From NCBI GenBank assembly GCA_008921705.1, contig VFFE01007620.1, forward strand, positions 310,897 to 374,896: a stretch of DNA of 64,000 bases. Direction: 5' to 3'. The translations under genes and the position numbers were made by a program. The notes beneath the pieces are model-generated. The model did no database searches. It saw only the letters and a program-made list of their open reading frames with translations, and had not been told where the DNA came from. The stretch is from Burhinus oedicnemus (taxonomy: Eukaryota; Chordata; Aves; Charadriiformes; Burhinidae). Position 1 is the stretch's first letter. Every line of letters begins with the position of its first letter. Below, piece by piece: positions 12,601-26,100 of this stretch.

Positions 12601-12932
12601 CAGTATCTGAAGGGGGCCTACAAGAAAGCTGGAGAGGGACTTTTTACAAGGGCATGTAGCGATAGGACAAGGAGTAATGGCTTCAAACTGGAAGAGGGGA
12701 GATTTAGATTAGATCTCAGAAAGAAATTTTTCACTGTGAGGGTGGTGAGACACTGGCCCAGGTTGCCCAGGGAAGCTGTGGCTGCCCCATCCCTGGAGGT
12801 GTTCAAGGCCAGGTTGGATGGGGCTTCGAGCAACCTGGTCTAGGGGAAGGTGTCCTTGCCCATGGCAGGGGGGTTGGAACGAGATGATCTTTAAGGTCCC
12901 TTCCAACCTAAACCAGTCTATGATTCTATGAC
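9700..12932 (+). mobile_element. CR1 LINE retrotransposon, long but inactive copy
   Basis: This plus-strand CR1 non-LTR retrotransposon carries, in order, a 5' segment (about 9700-10080), the APE-type endonuclease (about 10088-10743), the reverse transcriptase (about 11400-12140), the ORF2 C-terminal region to 12843, and the 3' UTR ending in a short ATTCTATG-like tail at 12932. The length of about 3.2 kb suggests 5' truncation relative to a complete CR1. Several frameshifts and stops break the frames. The 5' boundary is approximate. Confidence 0.9.
10088..12843 (+). pseudogene. CR1 ORF2 (endonuclease-reverse transcriptase), broken
   Basis: ORF2 of CR1 normally encodes the endonuclease and reverse transcriptase used for target-primed insertion. 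Recognisable blocks include LTGITATWWD (endonuclease), SDHEM (endonuclease C-terminal motif), [31 protein letters not shown] and the polymerase box region. Two key residues are changed. The conserved Glu of the ETWW block is Ala (codon 10180-10182), and the first Asp of the FADDT box is Asn (12042-12044). A deletion near 11715 shifts the frame, and the frame changes again near 12370 and before 12496. The element cannot move itself. Confidence 0.88.
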
Positions 12933-14094
12933 AGCTAAAACTGATGACTGGTAAGAATATGTTATAATCGCCTCTGTGCTGAATCACAGACAGCTACTAG
13001 GCAAGGAGGAACAGCTCTAGTAGCAGAGCATGCGCTCTTACTAGAGACACCAGTTGTGATTCCATGGGGAAAGTCAGTTTAATTTTCCACTTAAAACAAG
13101 AATTCATTATTTGCAGTGTTTCCTCTCTGAGACTGGGGCCTACTTCATGGGTGGAAAGTAATTTTTTTGCAACATTACTAATTCCTTTACCAGTTAAAGG
13201 ATCCCTCTGGTAGCAGAAACTTAGCACACTAGGTTATGGTTGTTTTTTTTCTTCATTATCTCAGCTTACTCTCCTGGAGAAGGCTACAGGTTAGCAATAC
13301 AAGAGATGGGAAGAACACAGGGAATGGACAGAAGTGGTGCACACAATACTCAGCAGTTTAACACACCAGCTGAACAGTATATACGTCTTTTTTTGCAAAT
13401 ATGCTAGAAAATACTTTTACAGAGACAAAACACTAGCCTGAGGAAGATCTTATGCACAGGAGAATACACAGAGATGTTAACTATATCTCGAATTCTTAGA
13501 GCAACATTACATCACGTAGTGCTTTAACTGTCCACAGATTCATACAAGTAAAATATGTCCAGTATCAACTGTAAGAGCTTGTGGTTTAAAGCACAAAAGG
13601 AGACTTCACTCTCCCCATGCACAGGCAGAAGAAGACTTCATTGTGACTTGTGTTTTAAAAGATTTCTAGACATATGTTTAAATTAAGCTAATTTGGAAGT
13701 TCTTTTGTCACTCCTGGTATAGAGTTAAGGGGACAGAATGGCACAGGACTGAACTGACTGAGAAACGACCCCTGTAGATGTTGGATGCAGTTGCTACAGT
13801 TAATCATTAGATGCTGGCATTTATTGCACATCTGGGGACATAACAGAATTTATATATAAACAAAAAAAGGTGCAATCACCATTTTTAATTAGTGTGCACG
13901 ATAACACATTGTAAAAAGCCTTTTTAAAGAAATTACCTTATTGCAATTACACAGGAAGAGAAAAAGAGTTCTCAAGTTACAGTGTACAAAATAAAGCACA
14001 TTGCTCCAATGACGGATTTCAGAAAAATCCCTAAGTGTCTTGGGACTGAATGCTATCCAGTTTGAAAGATATTGATTAAATGTCTTCCATTTCT
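12933..14094 (-). other. PPP2R3A: PPP2R3A 3' UTR candidate and adjacent intergenic DNA
   Basis: This is sequence downstream of the PPP2R3A stop codon on the minus strand. It is AT-rich and lacks recognised repeats apart from the end of the neighbouring CR1. The true transcript end is unknown; 13820 is one candidate. Confidence 0.45.
13820..13825 (-). terminator. PPP2R3A: Poly(A) signal AATAAA, candidate PPP2R3A 3' end
   Basis: TTTATT on the plus strand reads AATAAA on the minus strand, 270 bases past the stop codon. No clear GT-rich downstream element was seen, so the transcript may continue further. Confidence 0.3.
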
Positions 14095-14191
14095 CTATGC
14101 TGAGAGATCTGAGATAACTAGTTTATCTGACTTGTCTCCAGTTTCACAGGGAGATAAGACTTCATCTGTGTCATAGTCTTCTTCAAATGAT
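14095..14191 (-). CDS. PPP2R3A: PPP2R3A last coding exon
   Basis: This exon encodes the final 31 residues ([10 protein letters not shown]...ISDLSA) and a TAG stop at 14097-14095. The acidic start matches the FEDYETDEPASPSE region of the human protein. The sequence stops where the human protein continues with a further short tail. The acceptor AG follows a T-rich tract on the minus strand. Confidence 0.9.
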
Positions 14192-17100
14192 CTGCAAAGA
14201 TAAAAGGTACGTCTTTAAAAGCCATATTTTGGTGAGAGCTTTTTCAGGTAAGTTACCAGTGGCTACTAAAGCAGCTGGCTAAAACATAGTAGCATGCAAG
14301 ATGTTAACCTTGAGGAGCATATTTGTAGGGCATTGAAAACAGTGCTGTAGTAATCACTATTCTGATGGCTGACATGCCTTTGTGCTCCAGTCCATCCTCA
14401 CTTGTAAGTTCTGAAACAACTTTTCATTGGTGTTCAGCACTGTAAAATTTGAATCCAGTTTCAGTAACAATTGTTAGTAGCTCACCGTAGCCTTAATAGT
14501 TCACTGTAGAAATAGTTGTCCAGCCCTAGAGAAGAATTGGCTTGTTCAGACTTGCTCAGAAACACCTGGTTTCCAAAGCATCTTCTGGATTAGGATATGT
14601 TTTGACACCCACAGAAGAACAATTGTGGTCATGCTGTCATGTTCCTCTCTCACTTGGTTTGAAGTTTAATATCCAGGTCTTAGCATTTATGGCCTGGGGC
14701 AGTTTGGCTGCAAATTCTCAGCTCCAGCTGGTTGCACTGTTTGGACTGGTTGGGTTCTGTGCTCTGCAGGAGAGGATATTGCTTGCTTTGGGGCTCTCGT
14801 CCCCATTCCTGTTCCTCAGAAATTATGTTTTCCCTCCAGTCTCAGCACACTACAGGTTAGTTTCTCAGGGCTCCCAAGACATTAAAATTCTTCCTTTGGT
14901 CTGAAAGCAATACTGCTTATGAAGGAAATGTTGCAGCAGGTGTTCCAATGGCAAGCACAGCAACAGCTCTAGTTTGTTCAGTGATAAACCGTGCTGCAAA
15001 AAGGTTAACTCCTTTGATACCCCAGCATGGGCGGTGCCAAGAAAGAATTGTCTACCATTTCTTGTGCTGCTTTTCCCTTTACTAACCCATATGCAGGCAC
15101 AGCAAATCCTTGGGAGCTTATCAGTATATATGTCCTGCTGTGGGGAGGATTCTATGCTATAGTCTGGTGGTCCCTATGTGAAGAAGAGACAAACAGCATA
15201 GAGATCTTCCAGGACATTTTCATCTTCTCTTCCATGACATTTTCATCTTCTCTTCCATAAAGCACCTGCTGAGTAATTATGCCACCTTCTGGATCTTTGC
15301 ATAAGCGGAAGAAGGGAAACTGGTTTGGATCCTACACCAATAACTGTTCTGATTATGCATGCAAGGATGCCAAAAAGTACACAATATGTACTTTTTGCTT
15401 AAGCGGTACCTGTTGGGAGTCTCCATAGCTCTGCCTCCCCTGCATTCCCCACCTGGGAATGGACTGTGCATGTTTGTACATGCCTCAGTTTCTTTAATGT
15501 CTCCTTGGTTTAAGATGATGCAGCTGAGGAAAACTGTTTGTTTCTATTTGAATGCTGTTCTTAGGAATGATCCTTTTGTGTCCCTTTTTCCTGCAATTTT
15601 ATCAATTTCTGATAGCTTTCTTCCTTTTCTTTCCCTATATGTGGAACACGACCTCTTTCCTATATTGTTTATCTTGCACATACACCAGCACTTGGAACTC
15701 CATTATAATTGTTTTTCCACTGCCTTTTGTTTCTGGACTACACCTTCTCATATCTTCTTGAAAAGGGGCTTCCCATTTCCTTTTCTCATGTGAGTTACTT
15801 TTCCACTTCACTTTTTTGCTCCTTAAGGCTCAACAGTGCCTTAAGTTCTCACCTTGGAAAAAATGCTTTCCACCTTTATGGCTAGGAAGCATTCAAAGGA
15901 CAGCTCTTCCACAAGATTAGCACTAAAAATAATCACCTCTCCTTCCAGGCCAGCTTCAAAACCTCACAGTCCCATAAATACACATACGGGCTTACGCAGA
16001 TTAAACACATTCCTCAAGACTCAACCATGGCAACTCTAGCTTGTACAGAGAAGGCAAATTACTCCAGGAAATTCTTTGTCCTTCCTTCTGGGAAACACAC
16101 AGATTTTGTCACTGGCTGATTTGGCGAGGTACTTCTTCCCCCTTTTCCTTTCTTATGCTGCTGCATTCATGAAAGCAAGCAATTGAGCCATCAGCTGGCT
16201 TGAGGGAGACGAAAAAAAAACAGTCTCGGTTGCCTAAACCAACATCATCTGATCCTGTGTCTTTGTCCCACCTATCCACCTCTGAGCAGGATTGCTCTGC
16301 GTTGTGCCCTCGCTCCTTGTTGCTCAGGTGAAGGGGATTCTTTCCTATCAGAAGCTGATAAAAGATGGCCTCTTCCTCCTTATTTCCCTTCCTATGGAGA
16401 AAGATCTCTTTCCATGAAGGAAATTCTGGCTTCCATGTGCATCAGCTGGCTGAAACTGGTTTCTGGAACAGTGAACAAAGCGGTGCCTACTTCTGCCAGG
16501 CAGGCCACAGCCTGGACTGCAAGAAAGGACTTCTGCAAAACTGATGTTATATCTGCATTAAGAGCTTGTGTTGGTCAGATTCAGCTATTGGTTCTGCCTT
16601 CAAACAACAATGCATGTACACATTCACCAGGGAACAGACTCTTCATTGAATCTCATACATGGATGTATAAAGCAGAGTATGGCTGAGAAATGTTCTGATC
16701 AGCTTAAGCTTCCAGTGAAACGTGCTGCTTCGTTGTTGTCTTGAGCAAGACGCCTTCCTCTTATTTTATTTTTGGTGATTGTAGCTCTCAGTAGAGCCAC
16801 AGCATCCTTGAAGTCACTCTGAGTATCCACTATGTCTTGATGAGATTCCTCTTCCAGGAGCAGCGCTCTCTCATGGGCAAGCCTGCAGACAGCCAGACAG
16901 ATACTGACTGGTTTTAGAAACCTTCCATCCAGAGAAGCTATGGATAGGGCTAAGTCACAAATGTGGGACACACTTACTAATTCATCTGCTATCGCTCGAT
17001 GATGGTTATTTTCAAATTTATTAACAAGACAAATACCAGATTTCAGATTCTGCCAGCTAACAGCCAAAAATCTTCCAGTCTCATAGAGCTCATAAACTGT

Positions 17101-20100
17101 CTTGGTTTTGTCCCCGCTCCCTGTTTCTGTCATCCTCAAAGGACAGCAGAAATAATTTATTTCCAAAAACTCAATGCCCATTTCTGGCAAATTTGTCTGG
17201 GCATCCAGCTCTTTTTCTTTTTCCCTTCCTTTTTTCCTGCATGGTCTGTTGCTATGCTCCACAAATGAGATCTAATCCTGCTGCCATGACTACAGAGCTT
17301 TTCAGGGGCTCTTAAAAGCAAGCAGCAAGGTTGCTGACATGCTCTTTATGGGAAGACACAGAACTGTTTCAGACAGACTTCAAAAATCTGACATCACCTG
17401 CCACTTTTCCTGTTTTCGGTGAGTTTGGAGATTCATGGTCTGACAAAGCTTTTATAGCAGACTCCTATTTCTTTTCTGTGCCGAGGACACAGGTGTTGCA
17501 AAGCAGCTGCAGGGAATACAGCAATTTTATCTTCATCCTGTGTTACCTCATCTTCCATTGTGAAGACCACAAAAAGGCAAGGCAGCTCAAAGGAGATGAG
17601 GGAACAGTCCATAGCTGTTTGGATGCACATCACAGGGAAAGAGGGAAACATAGCTCTCAATAGCTTTGCAAATCTCTGTGGCTAATTAGTAGGTCCTACG
17701 GTTAGCCCAAGCAGTTTCCAGTGTGAGAAGTTTTGAAAATTATGCAATCTTCTCAGTACTCTTACTTTAATGGCTCTACAAATACTGTTCAAGAATGGAT
17801 GAAATCCTGACTCATGCAAGATTAACATGGGGTAAGCATTCTTTGGATGTTTGTTATATTAACCTGGAGACTTGCAGAGAAATATTCTCAAGAAGATACT
17901 AACACGGACACAAACATAAAGGATAATTATACTGAGTCTCCATTAGAAGCCTCTGCAGGAAGCCCTGGCACACAGAGAGGTTCCAGAGCAACTGCTCTGC
18001 CTAAATTCATTCACTCTAAGGATAGCTGGAGTGTCTGTCCATAAGTTTATAGAAGGTTGCAACAATGAGTGTAGGTATTGCAGAAACCAACAGCATTTTA
18101 AAGAAAAAGTCTCAACAAACTTAGTAAATGAATAAAAACATTGAAATGCAACTTAAGAAGAGCACAGACTAATGGGCATAAAGTTTGGCAGAAAGTAAAA
18201 TTATTTGACTAAAGAAAGTCTCCGCTAGGTATAATAAATGTAACAGAGCTACAGCTTCTAATCTATGATAGTGTGACATGGTCAAGACATGGCCAAGATC
18301 AGCAAAAGTCATTTGATCTCTTTTTTTGTATGGTTGCCAAAAGAAAAATGCTTTGTCCCTTTTCCCAGCTATCTTCATTACTGCAGTGTGTGCAGCTGAT
18401 TCAGATGGCTGTCCACAAAGAAGCCCATTGTGAAAAACACACCAATACTGCCTTTTGGAGCAACTGTTTCAGGATTCACATGCTCCAGCATTGAGTCCAA
18501 ATGAGAAGTCCACTAATCCACTACCTCTGTTAAAAGTGGCATCCACATGCTCCTCCTAAACCTCAGGTAGAGCCAAACAGTGTGTTCCCAGGGCAGTGCA
18601 ATGCTCACACTTACCCTTCTTGTAACTGCTCGTTCCCAGACTCCTCAGCCACAAGAATCTCGTACTCTTCAGCAGCATATCTGTCCCAGTCAGAGGGTTC
18701 AGGGCCATCATTTTCAATGTCCTAAAGAGATCAGACAGTCAAGCACACAATGTCCACACCTCTCTACAGCTGCTTACAATAGGTCTAAACATGTGAAACA
18801 GCAACTGTATAGAAACAACCAGTCAAAAATCGCCTTAACGGAAAGAGTCACAATTATCTTAAACGATTTTAATGTCTGCACGTAAATGACAATGAAAAAA
18901 TACATCCCCTAGTCTATAAAGCTCAGTGTGTGACCTGAGCTGCCAACAAACTGAGCCTGCTTCATTTCAGAAATGCTGAACATTAATAACCACACGTTTT
19001 CTTTGCTCTAGCTCAGCAAGCCCCACCTCTGTGCATTTCGTAACTGGCTAAAGAACTTAGTGATTTAAAATTTTTAATTAAATGTTAATTATAACTGATC
19101 TTTGGAGGAAGTCTTCACAGTTTGCTAAGTTTGGGCAAGTTTGAGAGGTTACAGAATAACATCCTTATAAATATTTGGCCCTCTCCCATTTACTATAAGA
19201 TGGGGAAAATAAGTTATCGCCCATGGCCCCAGTTCACTGCTCTTATGATGATCCAGTTTAAAGAAACAAACAATAGGATGGTTCTGGCTTAGGATATATA
19301 TAAGCCTTGAATCATGGAACCACAAAGTTCCTCTTATAGGTTGTGTGGGAACACAGCTGGGAGGGAACCAGAGTTAGTTTTGGCATCCCCTCCACTTTAC
19401 CGTACTTTGACCAGATAAGAGGCTTCTGGGAGATAGTCTTTAAGCTGTTGTCACATCTGGTTTCACCGGATATGCAAGGGGCTTTACACCAACAGCTGGC
19501 AAAACTCAAGTTTCTGAACATCCCACAGTTCATAGTGAGCAACAACTACAAAATAAAAAAGCCACAATCTCCTCCTGTATTTTCTGTGCTTGAGAAGAGA
19601 GGATGATGTACGACAGTGCAGCCAGGCTAATAACCAGGCACAATCTGCAACATCCAAACCTTCCATCTAGTCTGCAGCACATCATGGAGTTGGCATCTCA
19701 TCTGCCTCGGCCCCTGTGTTGTAAAGAAGGTCTGTCTCTTTGGTTCTGTTTAGGCTATGGGAAAACTGCTAGTGCTGTTTTAAGGGTCAGACTCCAACCT
19801 GGATGTTTAATAAATCTTCACATGTAGCCTATTTATTTATGACTGCAGCTGTGTAGGGGATGGGAAGAGACAAATGGAATCACAAGTTCTGAATCTCACA
19901 CCTACTTTCTAAACTGAGCAAACCAGGTTCCATTCTAGTGCAGCTGAGCCCCACTCTTTCAGTCTGCTGAATCAGTGCAACTCAGCAGGGTCCAGTCATT
20001 CTCTCTAGAATCACACACTGCAGTGCCAGTGCTGGTGTGGTAGGATCAGTGATGGCAACCGAATCATAGAGTAGCAGTATAACTTGTGTTGGAAAAGACC

Positions 20101-23100
20101 CAGGACGTCTCTAGTCCCAGCCTCTGCTCAAATCAGGGTTTGCTATGAGGTTGGATCACAGGGCTCAAGGCTTTGCCCAGTCATAACTTGAAAACCTCCA
20201 AGAACAGGAGCTGCGTGACCTCTCTGGGAAACCTGTTCCAGTGTTTGACTGGCCTACTTGTGAAGAAAGTCTTCTTATATTCAGCTGGATTCTCCCTACA
20301 TCCAGTAGCATTCCAAAGATGGGTTTGAGAAGGCCTGCATTTAGAAATAAAGGTGATGTATACCTTTTGCACTGCAAAGGGATCCCTCTGTTCATTGTCC
20401 AGATATTTCTCTAAATTGAAGAAGGTGTTGTAGAATACATGAGCCATTCTGCACCTCTTCAGGTCTCGCAGGGTTACTCTTCCTACAGAAAAAAAACCCA
20501 CATTATTGGGCTACTGAGCTCTCACTTAGTGACCAAGACTGGACCTGTTCTTTGTCAGTCTTATCAAAGTTTTAATTAAAACACCAGTATGCTACAATAT
20601 TACAAAATTTATTCCCAAGTCAGACAAGGATTTTAACATTATTCAATAAATGGGTATGTTCATTAGGCTTAAATCTCACATGTACATATGGAGATCTTCC
20701 ACATTCATGCGAAATACAAAAGAACGTGAAAGGGGATGGTCCAGTTTCATAATCTAGACTGTCAGCGCATCTCATAGCTGGAATATAAAAAACTTGTTGC
20801 TCCAGTTCCAGCAAGTTAATTCACAAGGTCTCTTGTTTTAGTATTTGAAACCTCTTGATGCATAACATTATGGCACAATAGCCACTGTTCAGACTTTGAC
20901 CTTGTGCCGTAATTTCAGCCCTGTGATTCTAACACAAGACTCTACCTATAGATGGGTTTCACAGTGACATTACTTTCTCAATCCACCATAGATCAAAGAG
21001 GATGGAAACTCCCATTAAACAGGACTTACCTTCCCTCTCTGGCTTAACGAGATCAAGCATCTGACACAGCAAGTCATGAAATGGCAGTGGTTCTATGCCC
21101 ATCACTTCCATCCGCTCACATTGCTCCTCATAAAAGTACTCCAGTTCATACATGGAGAGCACTCCATCCCCATCCAGGTCCATGCACCGAAACCAGTACT
21201 CAACGCTAGGAAAAACAGACAGGACTAGAGAAAGCACAGCACTGCTCTAGGAAATCCATACAGGAGAGATTGCAGCAATGCACATTCCCCTTCCTCCATC
21301 CTCTAATGCTCTTCTGCCCAAAGGCTGGCATAAAACCAGGGATGAAAATACCCTTTGGGAAGGATCAGGGCACAGGCCAACACTCAAGAGTGCCTCCTGT
21401 TAGTCTCCTAGGTGGCTTGTGAGTGCAGCCATGCTCATGACCTGTTTCACCTGGTAGCTGTAGCAAGTGTCCACTGTGCTGCAGCTCAACTGGCTCACGT
21501 AGGTTAGGGTATCCCTGTCTGATTCAGCAGCAAAAGTTGGCCAAAACCAATCAACTCCGAACCCAGGACACTGGCTGTCCCTGAGTGACCCTGGTGAGCG
21601 ATGAGGCAGGTATGGCATGCACTTATTTCCTCTGCTCCTTTATACAGAAGGCAATGCTTTCAGGCAGTTGCACTCTACATCTTCCCTTCCCCTCTGGATA
21701 GTTCAACCCTGCGTTTATGAATTCTTCTCAGTTTTACTCATAAGATTCGTTGTCCTACTAATTGCATGCAGATCTACTTCAGCTCTGCATGCTAGTCTCC
21801 CACTGGCTGTACAAACCAGGCACACAGGCAGGTTTTCAAAGTGACACAGTGAAGTTTCCCTACAAACCTTTCTTACGCACTTACTACGTTCATGAAGGGA
21901 ATATGCCTATCTGCTGCAAACATCTCATGGATTTATTGCCAGAGCCAGCACTTCATGGCATCGGGTAACCAAAGGAATTGATGACTACCAAGACATTTAA
22001 CATTAAAAGAAAACTCTGCTTCTACATAATTTCTCCTCAAAAAAGGCAAATGATTTGACCAAATGTTGACAGTAAGTTGCTTTCTTCCTAATAATCACTG
22101 GAACCCAAGCTGCTGTCACTTGTAGAAAGCCGTAGGTCACAGAAGTTTCTATAATCTTATCTGCTCATCTGAATACTTTTACTAAGACACAGAAATCAGT
22201 CAGACCTTGTAGCACTCCTTTTGTCTTCCTCTGAAATCAGGAGCCACACAAAATCAGCATAACTCATGCGGCCTTCCTTTTGAACTTCATTGCTCCTGGA
22301 AGACACAGGAGGAAAAAAACCAAACCAAAACCAAATCACCAGGCTCCTAAATACTCAGAACGTTATCAAACATATTTTTCAAAAGCCCTAAATCATTGGT
22401 GAGAGAAAATGGGGCATCATCACCCATTTAGCCTGTACTCCCTGCACTCTGCAGCACCAGTCCATGTGCGCTTTCCCAAAGGCACAGCATTTGCTGCCTT
22501 GCTGTCACTGCAGGACTGAGGCTCATCTACCACATCCCCTCCCACAGCAAGTGCTGGGCTGTTTTACTTTTCGAATGCTTTAAAGCAGTGCTCTCCAGCT
22601 ATCCCTGTGCCACTGTGGGACACAAACACATAGCGCTTGCATGTTCCCTCTGGCTATACCCAGCATGTTCTACAATGAAGTCTACAGGTGGTTATCCTAT
22701 GGGATTTTTTAATTTGTTTTCTTAAGATACGCAGAAGTCTCACTCCATTTTCAGGCAGCTCCAACTGGAGCACCATGTTGGAAACCATTCTGATCAGTGG
22801 GGATTTTTGCGAGTATCTTGCATTTCTAATCAGCCTGACAGAAATTCCCTAAACTTCTATCCCCAACCAGTATGCTATTCCTCACCTCACCACAGCGCCG
22901 CTGAATATTCGCTCAATAATCCTGTTTGATAAAGCTGGAAACAAAGAAAACATGGAGAAAATGAAGTTACAGGTCACAGGAATAACTACAATCAGTTGTT
23001 TATGCTGAATCCATGCAAAGCCACTTCCCATTGCTAAAAGAATGCTCTACCTACATTGCCTGTCTAACCACTTTACTGGTCTCTGTTTAGCAGCATTTTG

Positions 23101-26100
23101 TAAAAACCAATGATGATTCTCCCAGTGTGTCTGCCTTTGGTATCCTCCCAAACTCCGTATTTCCCCACAAATATGGCAACTGTGTGTTATTCTGGATTCT
23201 TGGACACGGGCAGTGCTACTCCTACTTTGCTGCAGTAGGATTAAGCAAATCCTCATGACAAGACTATTTCAGTGCGTACTGCAAAGGAGGTTCAGTTATC
23301 ACGCAAAAATCACACATCAAATCCCTACAAAACACTTCTTAGCAAAGCACAAGCTGTGGCAATCCTGCTGCAGGGAAGGGCAATGAAAAACAAGCATCGT
23401 TTTAGGTGAGTGGGAGGGCTTTGCCAGCCAGGAAATGCGTGGGATAGATTGTTATGGCAGAGAAACGCCAGCCAAGCAGCAAGTACCAGTCTTCAGCAGG
23501 ATTTGCACACCGACCTCAGCTTCCCAGACTGCTGACACGCTTCCTTTAGACCCACACCTTAGCTCCTTCTACATGTTCTCCATCACTTCTGTAGTCCTGG
23601 AACACTTCCGACACACCAGCCAGGCAGACGCAACCTGCACCACCCCTCAAATCCCCCTGCCATAGTGCTGACAGGCTGCTGTACCACTGCACCGACAGCT
23701 TCTCCCCTTCACCCTGCCCTCAGCACCCCTTCTTATCTTTAGCTCCCCAGCACCTAGTGCTCTTAAGCCTCCTGCGCAACAAATACTCCATCCCCACACT
23801 CCAGCCTCCCACCAGGGACCAAGCATTCCATATCATCTATCCTAAGTCAGGCACTCCTCCACCCTCATCCCATCCAGCCCTATTATCAACGCTCCTGACC
23901 CCTGTGACTGCCACACTCACCCAGAACCCCCATGGCCTTCCAATAAACACCTGCACTCAGAACACATGGGCCACACACACACACACCTACAGCATTGTCA
24001 TCCCTTTCCTTCTTTCTTACTTCAGTCCACTAGGATCTTGGCTCCTACAAAATTCTGTCCCCATCCCCAGAGCTCCAGCAATGCCTGACAATTTGTCACA
24101 CCTCCAGATCCCTGTAGCCCTACACACTACACCTTACCACACGCTTTACCTTTCCTGTCACCTCCAGCCACATGTTGTGTCCAAACATCCCATTTCCCCA
24201 AATCTGATTCTTTGTCCCAGACCTACTTTCCCAAAAAGTGCAGCAACCACACGGAACAATCCAAGAAGGCTTTGTCTTCAGGATTAAACATGCTCATCAA
24301 TAGCTCAAGCTCTTGTCCAGTATATTACATCATGAATTCTAACAGGTAAGCACGTGGGTGCATCATGCTTTCAGAACATGGATAATCCTAAAAACAGCTG
24401 GCCTGAGTGCCTCCATCTAGCACAACACATACAGAACAATTGCCTTTGGATTTTTTTGGCCCTTTGTGGATTTGTATTCCATCAACTTATCCATGGCCCT
24501 TGAACCTTTGAAAACTCATAGCATCTGCTCAACTTGTGGAAAGGCATTCCACGCTGAACTGAAGAGATATTCTCCAGAGTGCATCTGCAAACTGAAATTC
24601 ACCAAGCTTCACTGGACTCTGGAATTTCTCTCACGCATAAGGAGACTGCACTTCAGCAATCTTTGAAGTTCACAGGGGCTTGTCCTTCTTGTCCCTACTT
24701 CCAAGTTCCTGCAAACCCTTAGTAAATAATAAGCAGGTTCAAGACATTATTTTAGCTTGTCCTTCTGGCAGTGACCCACACATGAACAGAAGCTCCCTCT
24801 CCAGCTACTCATGCAGAAAATAGCATGTACTGCATTTCTCTAAGCCCTTACAACTGGCTCTGTAAATCAGCATTTGTGTAACAGATGGATGGCTCCATTT
24901 AGATTAATTTGAGGTATCAAATTAACCAAATTAAAGCTAGGTTTTACTCTTTAGTGAGAACTTTCTATTTTCAGCAATCCCCTTTGTCCCACCACAGCTT
25001 CAGGCAGCATACCTTGATCACTGTACCTAGCCAGATCCTTCTGGCTGATGTAAAGATCATGGTCAGTGTCCAGCTCCCAGAATTTACAATATATAACATA
25101 GAAGTGCTCATAGGAGAAATAATCTGTGATCTGATTTATGTCATCCTCTTCTTCCAAGAGAGCAAGAGTCTGAAAGAGTACAAATAAAGTGGGAAGTTAA
25201 ACCTAGACAAAGGCAGTTCAGCAGCTGAAGTCCTCCAGCCTCTGTGAAAGTTGGGTGAACACAGCTCTGAGAGCTAATTCAAAAATGCAGCCTTCCTCCC
25301 CTGTAGAAGATTTTGTTGCTGCATTCTGTAACAGGCACTTAAAGAGCATCTGATTTGGCTATCTTGGTTAGCATATGCATGCACAATATTTCTGCCACTC
25401 CTGTGAACAATTTCTGATAATTTTCAGCTATAGCGACGAGTGAGGCAGAGAAACAAGAACACAACTGCTGTCTCAGCTGGGATCCATTATTTGTGAAACA
25501 TTTCTGAGCTGCACCAGAGATTCTTAGAGCCATTTACAATAGCAAGTCCACAGTTCTCCACAGGAACTGTATCTTTATACACCACGCATCCTTGCCTGGC
25601 TCCCAAAGGGAAAAATCAAGTCTTGCTCCAGACTCATGCCTGGACTGGGGAAGGAGGGATAGATCCCAAGCAGATCAAACCAATCACACTGACCTTCCTG
25701 AGTTGTCACTGACAGGAATTAGTCTGGTTTAACTGGGAGGCTTAGACAGATTTCCAGCCATGACATCTGTTAATATGTCTTGTTAGAAAACATTTAATGA
25801 CAACGTCCTTGTTTCATTCCTACTTCACACCTACCTCTGTCCTTCCCTCCACTCAGCCTTCCCACTGACAGGAGGGTATTGCGTGTTTACCAGTGCCCCC
25901 ACCCCGCTTGCCTTTCTCCTAGCGTTGAGGCCATGGGACACCAGACAATGTTCCAGTCCAATAAATTATGGCTGCAGGAATGTGAAAAAGCTAACAGACT
26001 CAAGCGAGCTATAGGCCTGTCCTCCCCTGCCCTCACAGCCTCTCAGAAGGGAGGAGGTTGAGACACAGCCTTAGAGCAAGCCCAGGGAGTTGTGTCTCTA

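Larger units (their letters stand above)
14192..18614 (-). other. PPP2R3A: PPP2R3A last intron
   Basis: This 4.4 kb intron contains a 23-base tandem duplication (15213-15258), the unidentified 187-codon same-strand open frame at 16699-17262 and an adjacent 75-codon frame at 17433-17660. No repeat family was otherwise recognised. Confidence 0.85.

Noticed and set aside
23757..24287. 176-codon plus-strand open frame
   Set aside because: It lies in a C-rich, G-poor intronic stretch where stop codons are rare; it is Pro/Ser/Thr/His-rich and shows no domain.
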